Source: Glaciecola sp964418575
GTDB lineage: Bacteria > Pseudomonadota > Gammaproteobacteria > Enterobacterales > Alteromonadaceae
Direction of reading: 5' to 3'
DNA length: 64,000 nucleotides
NCBI GenBank assembly: GCA_964418575.1
Contig: CAYQMI010000001.1
Coordinates: 15,135 to 79,134 of the forward strand
This document shows positions 45,380 through 53,318 of this stretch, piece by piece. The stretch's first letter is position 1. Every line of letters begins with the position of its first letter. Made by a program: the position numbers and the translations under genes. The notes below the pieces were generated by a model. That model ran no database searches. It was not told the DNA's origin and saw nothing but the letters and a program-made list of their open reading frames with translations.

Positions 45380-46767
45380 AAGGCATTCTCCTTAAACGCT
45401 TTCGCAGCGTAGTTTGCTGCGCGGGCGGTAAAAGCCATATAGGTTAATGAAGGATTTTGACAGGCCGCTGAAGTCATAAATGCGCCGTCAGTGACAAACA
45501 CATTGGGTACAGCATGAATTTGGTTGTATTTATTTAGCACTGATGTTTTCTCGTCATGGCCCATACGCGCTGTTCCCATTTCATGAATACCAAGGCCTAT
45601 GCCGTATGAGTTTTCAAATACCTGCACATTTTTATAGCCAGCTTTTTCAAAAATCAGTTTAGATTGTGCGCGCATATCTTCGCGCATAGCGATTTCATTT
45701 TGCTTAAGCTCGGCAGAAAACGTAATGGTAGGAATACCCCATTTATCGCGCTTATCAAAATCGAGACGCATGTGGTTGTCGTGATGAGGCAAGATTTCAC
45801 CAAAGGCCATCATGCCAATTCGCCAAGGTCCCGGTGCAATAAGCTCTTGTTTTAAGGGTTCACCAATACTGAGTTCCCTGATACCGCGCGTCCAATTCTC
45901 CCTACTCGCACTGCCTTGAAAACCATAGCCGCGAATAAACTTATCGGAAGCGCTTTTTTCATCCATGTTACTAAAGCGGGGAATATAGAAGCCTGAAGGT
46001 CGTCGGCCTTTATAGTATTTGTTTTCAAAACCGTCGATTTCCGCGCTAGCACCAATCCCAAGGTGATGGTCCATAATGTTGTGACCTAATTCGCCCGAAT
46101 CATTACCCATGCCGTTTGGAAAGCGCTTAGAACGAGAATTTAAAAGAATAGCGGTGGATGCCATAGCAGAGGCACAGCAGAATATGATGCGCGCGTGTAT
46201 GGTCGATTTTTCGTTTGTTTCGGCATCTATAATGTTTACGCCCGTTGCCCGTCCAGTCTGTTCATCGTACTCAATTGAATCAACGATAGAATTATTGCGA
46301 ACGGTTAAATTACCCGTTTTTACTGCTGCGGGTAGCGTAGATGACAGACTGCTAAAATATGCACCAAACGGACATCCTCTAGAGCAGCGGTTACGGCTGA
46401 GACATTGGTTACGACCTTCAAATGGGGTGTTGTCTGTGATGTGGGCCGTTCTGCCTATAGTGAGCATGTGAGTCGAACCCCAAGTAGCCATCTTTTTCTG
46501 TAAATCTTGCTCAACTACGTTCAAGGCTAATGGGGTAAGTAATTCGCCGTCAGGGATTTGCTCAATACCTAAGTTTTGTCCAGAGACACCAATGAACTTC
46601 TCGACTTTGTCGTACCACGGTTTTATGTCGGCATAGCGCACAGGCCAGTCTATCGCGACACCTTCTTTTTTATTTGCTTCAAAGTCTAAGTCACCCATAC
46701 GATAACTTTGGCGTCCCCATGTAATGGAGCGACCGCCCGTGTGATAGCCACGCATCCAGTCAAAGCG
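45376..46767 (-). CDS. GMC-family flavin oxidoreductase, main C-terminal part (cut by gap)
   Basis: 463 residues from the gap to the stop, beginning RFDWMRGYHTGGRSITWGRQ (flavin-proximal GG-S-W segment). A Cys cluster CLSRNRCSRGC, seen in the sugar-dehydrogenase GMC group, is followed by the middle domain and the C-terminal catalytic His (GIHEMGTARMG) and Asn (CQNPSLTYMA). The N-terminal 20 residues lie beyond the gap at 46868-46927. Together with the small subunit downstream this resembles FAD glucoside 3-dehydrogenase-type enzymes. Substrate not determined. Confidence 0.9.
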   Translation of the reverse strand, partial: RFDWMRGYHTGGRSITWGRQSYRMGDLDFEANKKEGVAIDWPVRYADIKPWYDKVEKFIGVSGQNLGIEQIPDGELLTPLALNVVEQDLQKKMATWGSTHMLTIGRTAHITDNTPFEGRNQCLSRNRCSRGCPFGAYFSSLSSTLPAAVKTGNLTVRNNSIVDSIEYDEQTGRATGVNIIDAETNEKSTIHARIIFCCASAMASTAILLNSRSKRFPNGMGNDSGELGHNIMDHHLGIGASAEIDGFENKYYKGRRPSGFYIPRFSNMDEKSASDKFIRGYGFQGSASRENWTRGIRELSIGEPLKQELIAPGPWRIGMMAFGEILPHHDNHMRLDFDKRDKWGIPTITFSAELKQNEIAMREDMRAQSKLIFEKAGYKNVQVFENSYGIGLGIHEMGTARMGHDEKTSVLNKYNQIHAVPNVFVTDGAFMTSAACQNPSLTYMAFTARAANYAAKAFKENAL

Positions 46768-46867
46768 NNNNNNNNNNNNNNNNNNNNNNNNNNNNNNNNN
46801 NNNNNNNNNNNNNNNNNNNNNNNNNNNNNNNNNNNNNNNNNNNNNNNNNNNNNNNNNNNNNNNNNNN
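46768..46867. other. Assembly gap (100 N)
   Basis: Exactly 100 N inside the GMC oxidoreductase gene. GMC enzymes need roughly 70-90 residues between the GxGxxG start and the GG-S-W segment seen after the gap, so the true missing length is probably nearer 200-270 bases. Confidence 0.99.
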
Positions 46868-46927
46868 CTCTTTTGCCGCCCAACCGCCAGATATTCCACT
46901 TCCTATTACAATTGCATCATATTTCAT
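46868..46927 (-). CDS. GMC-family flavin oxidoreductase, N-terminal part (cut by gap)
   Basis: Twenty codons from the ATG at 46927: MKYDAIVIGSGISGGWAAKE. This is the Rossmann FAD-binding start (GxGxxG) of the oxidoreductase continued at 45376-46767. No signal peptide is present, in line with export as a passenger of the Tat-signal small subunit. Confidence 0.88.
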
Positions 46928-47259
46928 GCGCCACTTCCGTTTTATTGTGTGCTTTTACGACTTATCTTTTACAATAAGCGTCAAAGCAAAAGTGCTAAAC
47001 AAATAGCACTTTTATTTTTTACCATATGTTTACACTTTATATACAATTGACCGGCTTCGTTACGATAAATTCAGCCATCAATGAAACATTTTCGGCGTAG
47101 ATTTAATACTAAAACGATATTGAGAAATAAAGTGCAGTGCCATTAAAATCAGGCGATTAATCGTTTAAGTTAATGACTTAATATACGACGAAATTGCATC
47201 AAAATCTAATCGCTCCCGTGTTAGGTCGTGTATGGCAACGTTTACCCTAAAAGAGGCTT
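46928..47259. other. Divergent intergenic region with hairpin and palindromes
   Basis: 332 bases between the GMC operon and hrpB. AAAAGTGCT (46988-46996) and AGCACTTTT (47005-47013) form a perfect 9-bp stem followed on the plus strand by a T-run, although no plus-strand gene lies before it. CGATTAATCG (47154-47163) is a perfect palindrome and TTAAGT-N5-ACTTAA (47165-47181) a perfect inverted repeat, about 80-105 bases before hrpB. No small reading frame stands out. Confidence 0.6.
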
Positions 47260-49881
47260 ATGAATTTACCAGTAAGTGAAATATTTTCTGAGCTTGAACA
47301 TGCTCTAGCGAAAGACAACGCAATTGTTGTTGCTCCGCCGGGAGCAGGCAAGTCGACCGCGCTACCTTTGTTTTTGTTAAGTCTTGCGCGCTATTCTCAA
47401 GGGGCGGGGAAAAAAATTATTATGCTACAGCCAAGGCGAGTAGCGGCGCGCAGTATTGCGCATTTTTTGTCTAAATCGCTAAATGAAACGGTGGGTCAAA
47501 CGGTAGGCTACCGCATACGGGGAGAGCACAAAGTTAGTAAAACCACGCGCTTAGAAATTGTAACCGAGGGCATTCTTACTCGCATGTTGCAGTCATCTCC
47601 TGAGCTAGCCGATGTTGGTTTAATTATTTTTGACGAATTTCATGAGCGTAGTATCCATGCAGACTTTTCTCTTGCCTTGTGTATCGAAGTGCAACAAGCA
47701 CTCAGAGATGACTTACGATTATTGGTGATGTCGGCCACCTTAAACGCCGAATCCTTGCAAAGTTTGCTACCAAAAGCGCCTGTTTTAAAATCTGAAGGGC
47801 GAAGCTTTCCTGTGGATATCCATTACGTAGGTGAACGGGAATCTTTGTCGACGCTGCAGATGAAAGCGCAGGCCAAAAAGCGTACTGCATCTGTTGGGGC
47901 TATCTCAGTAGAGAGAATATGTCGCCTAATATTGGAGGTATTCGATAAGCACAGTAAAGATTTTCTAGTATTTTTACCAGGTGTTGCTGAAATAAACAAA
48001 GCGGCAAGAATGCTAGCGGATGGGCTCGGTGACACGGTTAGTATTCACCCCTTATTTTCAGATTTAAACAAAGCGCAGCAAGAATCAGCGCTCGCACCCT
48101 CGCCATTAAATAAACGAAAGATTGTACTGGCAACTAATATTGCAGAAACCAGCCTGACGATAGAGGGTATTGAAGTTGTTATCGACAGTGGTTTAGAGAA
48201 AAATGCGGTCTTTGACCTGAAGCAAGGGATCACTCAAATAAAGCTTCAAAAAATATCTCAAGCTTCAGCCACTCAACGAGCCGGCCGAGCAGGGCGGTTG
48301 ATGGCGGGGACTTGCTATAGAATGTGGCCAAAAGAGCAGCAAGAGCGTCTTGCTAAACAATCAATACCGCAGATTTTATCCTCTGATCTGTCTGGGATTT
48401 TGATGGAGTCTATTGTTTGGGGCTCGAAGATTGAGGATTTAGCATTACTAGATTATCCGAGCGAGGCTCAAATAGCCCAAGCGATGAGCAAAATGCGACA
48501 ACTTCAACTGATCAACGCAGATAAAAAGCTCACGATGGTTGGCAAACAAGTGCATAAACTCGCCACCGATATCAATATTGCAAGCATGCTTTTACACAGT
48601 TCGCAGCTGAGCGCAGCGCATCAAAGTATGGCATGCGGCGTTGCTGCAATTCTTGAAAATAAAGACCCGCTTGCGCCAACAAAGCATGTCGAATTTGCCG
48701 CTAGAATTAAGTTTCTTATCGCGCAAAGGTCTCATCCCATCTGGCAACATATAAAGCAGTGGCACCAAAAGCTTGGTATTACCGAAGCGCTGTCTTCGCA
48801 GCCTTGGCCAATTGATGACCTTGGCCTGGTAATTGCCTTTGGATTTACGCAATGGATAGCGAAAAATCAGGGGCGAGGGCGTTTTTTATTGGCAAATGGT
48901 AAGGGCGCTACTTTAGGGCATTCCAACAGACTCAATGAGCCATATAAAGACCAAGCTTTTCAAGATAGTGCTCACGATATGAATTTGGAACCATGGCTGG
49001 CGGTCTGCCATATGCAAATCACCCATGGAAATAATGATACTGCCCTTATACGTTATGCACAGCCAATTGAACTCACGAGCTTGAAAAAGCACTTTGGCAA
49101 TATGTTTGTTAGTGATGAACTGCTTGAGTGGGATGATGAAAAACAAAGAATAAGCGCCAATCAAACAGAATTTTTCGCGAACATCCAGATAGCGAAGTCA
49201 CCATTGGCAAAGCCTTCTGGCGCACGCCTAATTGAGGTATGGCAAGACGTGCTAAGGAATAAGTTTTTGCCTGATGCACAAAACAAGCAGATTTCCCTTG
49301 ATAGTGTTTTAGATAAACGCAGTCAGCAGTTGCTTATACGTGCTCGCTTGGCTAGGCAGCATCTTGTCAAACATGCCGCTAAGCTAATGATAAACGACTT
49401 ATCGACAGAGTATTTAATTGCATCACTAGACGAGTGGTTGTTGCCTTATTTAGAAGGTAAAAGTACTTGGCAGCAGTTTTTAGACTTACCTTTTTACCAA
49501 CTACTAAGCCAAATACTAGGATATCAGCAACAGCAAATGCTTAACGAACTCTTGCCCGAGAGTATTGAGATCCCCACTGGCAGAAACGCGATGCTCGACT
49601 ATCAACACAATGGGCAAGTGCGATTATCGGTAAGAATGCAAGAGCTGTATGGTTGGCAAGCACATCCAAGTTTACTGCATGGTGAACTAGCGCTTACCTG
49701 TGAGCTGCTGTCACCCGCGCAGCGACCCTTACAAACAACACAAGATTTACCCGGGTTTTGGTCTGGTAGTTATCAAGACATTAAAAAAGAGATGAAAGGA
49801 AGATACCCAAAACACTATTGGCCAGACGAGCCTGCGAGTGCAAAAGCGACTACGACAACCAAGAAAAACAGTGGGATGTAG
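47260..49881 (+). CDS. hrpB: ATP-dependent helicase HrpB
   Basis: DExH-box helicase of 873 residues, the usual size for HrpB. Walker A PPGAGKST (about 26-33), motif Ia QPRRVAARS, the HrpB-type motif II DEFHERS (DEFH, not DEAH), motif III SATL, motif V NIAETSLTIEGIEVVIDSG and motif VI QRAGRAGR are all present, followed by the HA2 and HrpB C-terminal domains ending in LPGFWSGSYQDIKKEMKGRYPKHYWPDEP. The biological role in bacteria is not settled. It stands alone. Confidence 0.96.
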   Translation: MNLPVSEIFSELEHALAKDNAIVVAPPGAGKSTALPLFLLSLARYSQGAGKKIIMLQPRRVAARSIAHFLSKSLNETVGQTVGYRIRGEHKVSKTTRLEIVTEGILTRMLQSSPELADVGLIIFDEFHERSIHADFSLALCIEVQQALRDDLRLLVMSATLNAESLQSLLPKAPVLKSEGRSFPVDIHYVGERESLSTLQMKAQAKKRTASVGAISVERICRLILEVFDKHSKDFLVFLPGVAEINKAARMLADGLGDTVSIHPLFSDLNKAQQESALAPSPLNKRKIVLATNIAETSLTIEGIEVVIDSGLEKNAVFDLKQGITQIKLQKISQASATQRAGRAGRLMAGTCYRMWPKEQQERLAKQSIPQILSSDLSGILMESIVWGSKIEDLALLDYPSEAQIAQAMSKMRQLQLINADKKLTMVGKQVHKLATDINIASMLLHSSQLSAAHQSMACGVAAILENKDPLAPTKHVEFAARIKFLIAQRSHPIWQHIKQWHQKLGITEALSSQPWPIDDLGLVIAFGFTQWIAKNQGRGRFLLANGKGATLGHSNRLNEPYKDQAFQDSAHDMNLEPWLAVCHMQITHGNNDTALIRYAQPIELTSLKKHFGNMFVSDELLEWDDEKQRISANQTEFFANIQIAKSPLAKPSGARLIEVWQDVLRNKFLPDAQNKQISLDSVLDKRSQQLLIRARLARQHLVKHAAKLMINDLSTEYLIASLDEWLLPYLEGKSTWQQFLDLPFYQLLSQILGYQQQQMLNELLPESIEIPTGRNAMLDYQHNGQVRLSVRMQELYGWQAHPSLLHGELALTCELLSPAQRPLQTTQDLPGFWSGSYQDIKKEMKGRYPKHYWPDEPASAKATTTTKKNSGM

Positions 49882-50014
49882 ATTTTGTCGAGTGCCCTGA
49901 ACTTGCTTAAGCGTAACATATCCTTTATTCTTCGCCGATCCGCGCTTTGTAACATTTTTGTTTGTTAGCGCAATATTGACCACCGTTATCTTATTGACCT
50001 AAAAGGGGCGCTAT

Positions 50015-50740
50015 TTGAGGTACTTACTACCAGTCTTCATCCTTGCTTTCATTTTTTTTATTACAAACCATGCTCTTGCAAACAATTCCGGTGTACTGGG
50101 ACCAAACGTTGACCCTGATGATCGCAGTATTCAATTTAGAACCGCTTTGGAGCTTGCTGACAACGACTCGCAGTCGGATTTGTGGGCCTACAGAATTCAT
50201 TATCAACATTCATTTAACGATACATTTCGCGGGCGAGTGTTGATGCAGTATAGGGATATAAATGGTTTTGAATACGATTTTGCTAGGGCCGAATTATTGT
50301 ATAACTTTAAGAAAAGAGGTTTTGGTGAAACCTGGTCTAGCGCTTTGCGCTTTGATCTTAGGACCCGTCGCGGGAGCAGAAGTGAAGAGTTTGCAATCAA
50401 TTGGGCGAACCAGTGGGATTTTGCAAACTCCTATCGCGCTCGAGCAATTATTATCGTCAATAAACTTCTTAGTAATACAAATAGTCGTAATGACATCGTG
50501 GTGCAAACACGAGGTAGTTTCAGCAAAAAGCTTGAAAATGGATTGCGGGTAGGTTTGCAAATGCTCAATGTGCATGGAGAAGTTGGTGACTTACCTTCTC
50601 TGAGTGAACAGGCTTTGTTTATTGGCCCGGCAATAAGCGGAAGTCTAGGAAGATTTCAATATGAGTTTCGTTATTTAAACGGAATTACCGATGTGGTGCG
50701 CAATAATAACTTTTCCTTGAGAGTAACAACTCAAATTTAG
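50015..50740 (+). CDS. Predicted outer-membrane beta-barrel protein
   Basis: A 241-residue protein of no named family. The start TTG at 50015 (AAGGGG upstream) opens a signal peptide (MRYLLPVFILAFIFFITNHALA). The rest alternates polar and hydrophobic residues in about ten strands of 9-11 residues with aromatic ends (SDLWAYRIHYQHSF, RGRVLMQYRDI, RFQYEFRYLNGI), ending in an amphipathic strand NFSLRVTTQI, as barrel proteins do, though the final residue is Ile rather than Phe. Length suits a small barrel. It could be a simple channel or lie in a DUF2490-like group. Confidence 0.65.
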   Translation: MRYLLPVFILAFIFFITNHALANNSGVLGPNVDPDDRSIQFRTALELADNDSQSDLWAYRIHYQHSFNDTFRGRVLMQYRDINGFEYDFARAELLYNFKKRGFGETWSSALRFDLRTRRGSRSEEFAINWANQWDFANSYRARAIIIVNKLLSNTNSRNDIVVQTRGSFSKKLENGLRVGLQMLNVHGEVGDLPSLSEQALFIGPAISGSLGRFQYEFRYLNGITDVVRNNNFSLRVTTQI

Positions 50741-50952
50741 CGCAAAAGCAACAGGCCTCAGTTTAGCGATATCTGTAAAGTATCGCATTATGGCAATTGG
50801 CATATTCATTTTTATAAAGTAGTATCTGCGGGTCTAGGCCGATGAATATGCGGCGTAGTTAAGTGCAAGCTCCATCGGGTTTGGCATTTGTAAAACACTC
50901 GTGCTTCGAAAATAAGTCATATTCAAGCTCGCAAGTTGATATTGTATTGCCC

Positions 50953-52083
50953 ATGCAGAATGCTCAACACACCACATTAGAATCAGACGCTTCATATTAC
51001 CCGCATCCTTACAAGCAGTTTTGGACACTGCAAATTAGCGGATGGCTAGGCTATTGTGGCGTGGTCTTTTTGGCCATCATTCACCCTCAGTTTGAGCAGG
51101 CTGAGTTTAATTTAGGTGCCCAGCTTCTCAACCTTGGCATAGAGACGCTAAGCGGCTTTATCCTTTCGAGTTTACAGTGGCTCATCTTAAAAAAGATAGT
51201 GCACTTACCCTTGCGCTTAACGCTGTTTTTAAGCTTTGCTCTTGCGGCGGTGCTAGGTTGCATCTTCAATATTATTAAACTGGCTTCTTATAAAACCATC
51301 ATATTTAATCAAGTGTGGTATGAAGAGCTGAATATGCTCGAGTTTGGTGGGTGGCTGTTGTTTTCTATCGCTACGATGTACGTGTTTACCGCGATATTTT
51401 TTATTATGCTTTACAACAACCGCCTGCAAAAAGAGCATGAAATGCTGCTTCGGGCGCAAACTTCTGCAAAAGAAGCTCAGTTAGAAATGCTCAGATACCA
51501 GCTCAACCCTCATTTTATGTTCAACACATTAAATGCCATATCAACGCTTATTTATAAAAATGAAAATGACAAAGCCAACGAAATGCTCGACAGACTTTGC
51601 TCATTTTTTCGCTACTCGTTGATCCCCATGAACGATCAAAGATGTACCGTAAAAGACGAATTGGCTTTGCTTGAGCTTTACTTGTCTATCGAGAAGGTGC
51701 GTTTTGAAAGCCGTCTTAATGTAGAGTTTCAAATTGAGTCAATCACCAAAAAAGCCAAAGTACCAAATTTGGTATTACAACCCCTTGTTGAGAACGCCAT
51801 TAAATATGGGATTGAGGGCAGAAATACTGAAGGAACTATTGTAGTTAGCGCGAAAAAGAGAAGAGACAAGCTGATTTTAGAAGTGCTTAACGATGGCTCC
51901 CAATATCAATCTGATGCCTCAAAAGGTTTTGGTATCGGTCTTAAGAACACACAAGAAAGGCTCAATACCATGTTTAATACAACTTGCTCTGTGGACATTG
52001 AAACATTGTCCGATGAAGGCGTGAATAAGGGCACTAGAGTGCAGCTAACGATGCCTTTTGTAATAGGTGAAATTGATGACTGA
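50953..52083 (+). CDS. LytS-type sensor histidine kinase
   Basis: A 376-residue kinase. Four hydrophobic segments (from about residue 27 to 160) form the membrane sensor; a helical linker leads to the His_kinase motif QLNPHFMFNTLNAIS (His at about residue 187) and the ATPase N-box PLVENAIKYGIEG, then GFGIGLKNTQERL. The start is uncertain: the ATG at 50953 is chosen, but the frame stays open to a GTG at 50863 and no start has a clear ribosome site. The end overlaps the response-regulator start. It precedes the laminarin locus on the same strand. Confidence 0.85.
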   Translation: MQNAQHTTLESDASYYPHPYKQFWTLQISGWLGYCGVVFLAIIHPQFEQAEFNLGAQLLNLGIETLSGFILSSLQWLILKKIVHLPLRLTLFLSFALAAVLGCIFNIIKLASYKTIIFNQVWYEELNMLEFGGWLLFSIATMYVFTAIFFIMLYNNRLQKEHEMLLRAQTSAKEAQLEMLRYQLNPHFMFNTLNAISTLIYKNENDKANEMLDRLCSFFRYSLIPMNDQRCTVKDELALLELYLSIEKVRFESRLNVEFQIESITKKAKVPNLVLQPLVENAIKYGIEGRNTEGTIVVSAKKRRDKLILEVLNDGSQYQSDASKGFGIGLKNTQERLNTMFNTTCSVDIETLSDEGVNKGTRVQLTMPFVIGEIDD

Positions 52084-52912
52084 TAAAACCATCCGCGCAG
52101 TCATTGTTGACGACGAGCCTTTAGCAATCGAAGGTTTGAGGTTGCGCCTGCAGAAGATACCCGACATAGAAATTGTGGGTGAGGCGCAAGACGGCGATAC
52201 TGCTATTGCTTTATGTCACGACTTGGAGCCTGATGTGCTGTTTATTGACTTACAGCTACCCGGCATAAATGGATTGGAGGTTGTACAAGCCATTCAGGCA
52301 GATCTTATGCCTTTGGTGGTTTTTGTGAGCGCCCATAGCGAGTATGCGGTAGATGCATTTGAACTTAATGCGATTGACTACATACTTAAGCCAGCTAATT
52401 TAGGCCGTTTACAGCAGAGTGTAGAGCGAGTCAGAAAACGGTTGTCTCCTGAGAGCAAAGGCCAAGAGAAATTTAAATTGCTGCAAGCCCTTGGCGAAAC
52501 ATCCGGTTTGCCTATTTCAGACTTAGAGCAATGGCTAGAGTCAGACGAGCCTCTGCCATCAATATCTCAAAAAGAGTTGGTGATTAAAAACTCCGATAAC
52601 GAAAAGGTGTTTGTTCCCATGGAGGACATCAATTGGATTGATGCTGCTGGGGATTACATGTGTGTGCATACAAAAAAAGAGAATTTTATTGTTCGTATTA
52701 CAATGAAAAAGTTAAGTAGTCAGTTAGACGAACGTTTGTTTCAGCGAATACACAAATCAACGGTTGTTAATGTTCAGTGTATTAAAAGCATACAGTCCTT
52801 GCGAAATAACCAAAGCATTGTTGACTTAGGCAATAATATAAAGCTTAAAGTAAGCCGCAATTATCACGCAACCATTCAAGAAATAATAAACCAACGTCAA
52901 CTTAATCATTAA
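52076..52912 (+). CDS. LytTR-family response regulator
   Basis: A 278-residue regulator. Receiver domain with DDE at 12-14, phospho-acceptor D58 (FIDLQLPG) and K109-type Lys in DYILKPANL. After a linker the LytTR DNA-binding domain fills the last 100 residues (EDINWIDAAGDYMCVHT, LSSQLDERLFQRIHKSTVVNV, LKVSRNYHATIQEI). The start is the ATG that overlaps the kinase stop, with AGGTGA upstream; the GTG at 52067 is less likely. Its neighbour, 400 bases on, is the laminarinase gene, a plausible target. Confidence 0.9.
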   Translation: MTDKTIRAVIVDDEPLAIEGLRLRLQKIPDIEIVGEAQDGDTAIALCHDLEPDVLFIDLQLPGINGLEVVQAIQADLMPLVVFVSAHSEYAVDAFELNAIDYILKPANLGRLQQSVERVRKRLSPESKGQEKFKLLQALGETSGLPISDLEQWLESDEPLPSISQKELVIKNSDNEKVFVPMEDINWIDAAGDYMCVHTKKENFIVRITMKKLSSQLDERLFQRIHKSTVVNVQCIKSIQSLRNNQSIVDLGNNIKLKVSRNYHATIQEIINQRQLNH

Positions 52913-53318
52913 CATTTTCGTCATGTGTCTTTATCTTGTAAGGCGTAGCTAAAATCGAAACTGAGTTAGGGTATTTATTAAGGCCTTTCAGTTTTTTCTT
53001 GTTTTAAGCGCTTTATCTTACTTTTGTGTGCTTTCATCTCAATATCTCAGAAGTTCACTCACTGAACGCAAAATAAAATCCTTACAGCGCATTTGAATTG
53101 TAAGCATCCTTCACATACCTCAATATCCTCGCAATTGTTACTAATGTGTTAACGATATGCTTAACGCATGTTCAACAAGTGAATATTTTTTAAGCAGAAA
53201 AATGGTCAAAGACGCTTTCTATCTTTCACTATTCGCAGAGCATTTAGCGCTGCTGTGTATAGCTTGAGTCTTTGCAATCAATTCAAAACATAACATTCTC
53301 CAACTGGGGTTGAATACT
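52913..53318 (+). other. Intergenic region upstream of the laminarin locus
   Basis: About 406 AT-rich bases that probably hold the promoter of the GH16-TBDR-GH3 genes. CTCAATATC occurs twice (near 53038 and 53121), and a TTAAC-containing pair lies near 53150-53165; neither stands clearly above chance. No small gene, tRNA or riboswitch was recognised. Confidence 0.5.

Noticed and set aside
50262..50575. Overlapping frames of 93-96 codons on both strands
   Set aside because: Shadows of the beta-barrel gene, which alone has a signal peptide and a regular strand pattern.
53038..53133. Direct repeat CTCAATATC as a LytTR site
   Set aside because: A nine-base repeat 83 bases apart in 400 AT-rich bases is not far above chance and does not have the 12-13 base spacing of LytTR sites.
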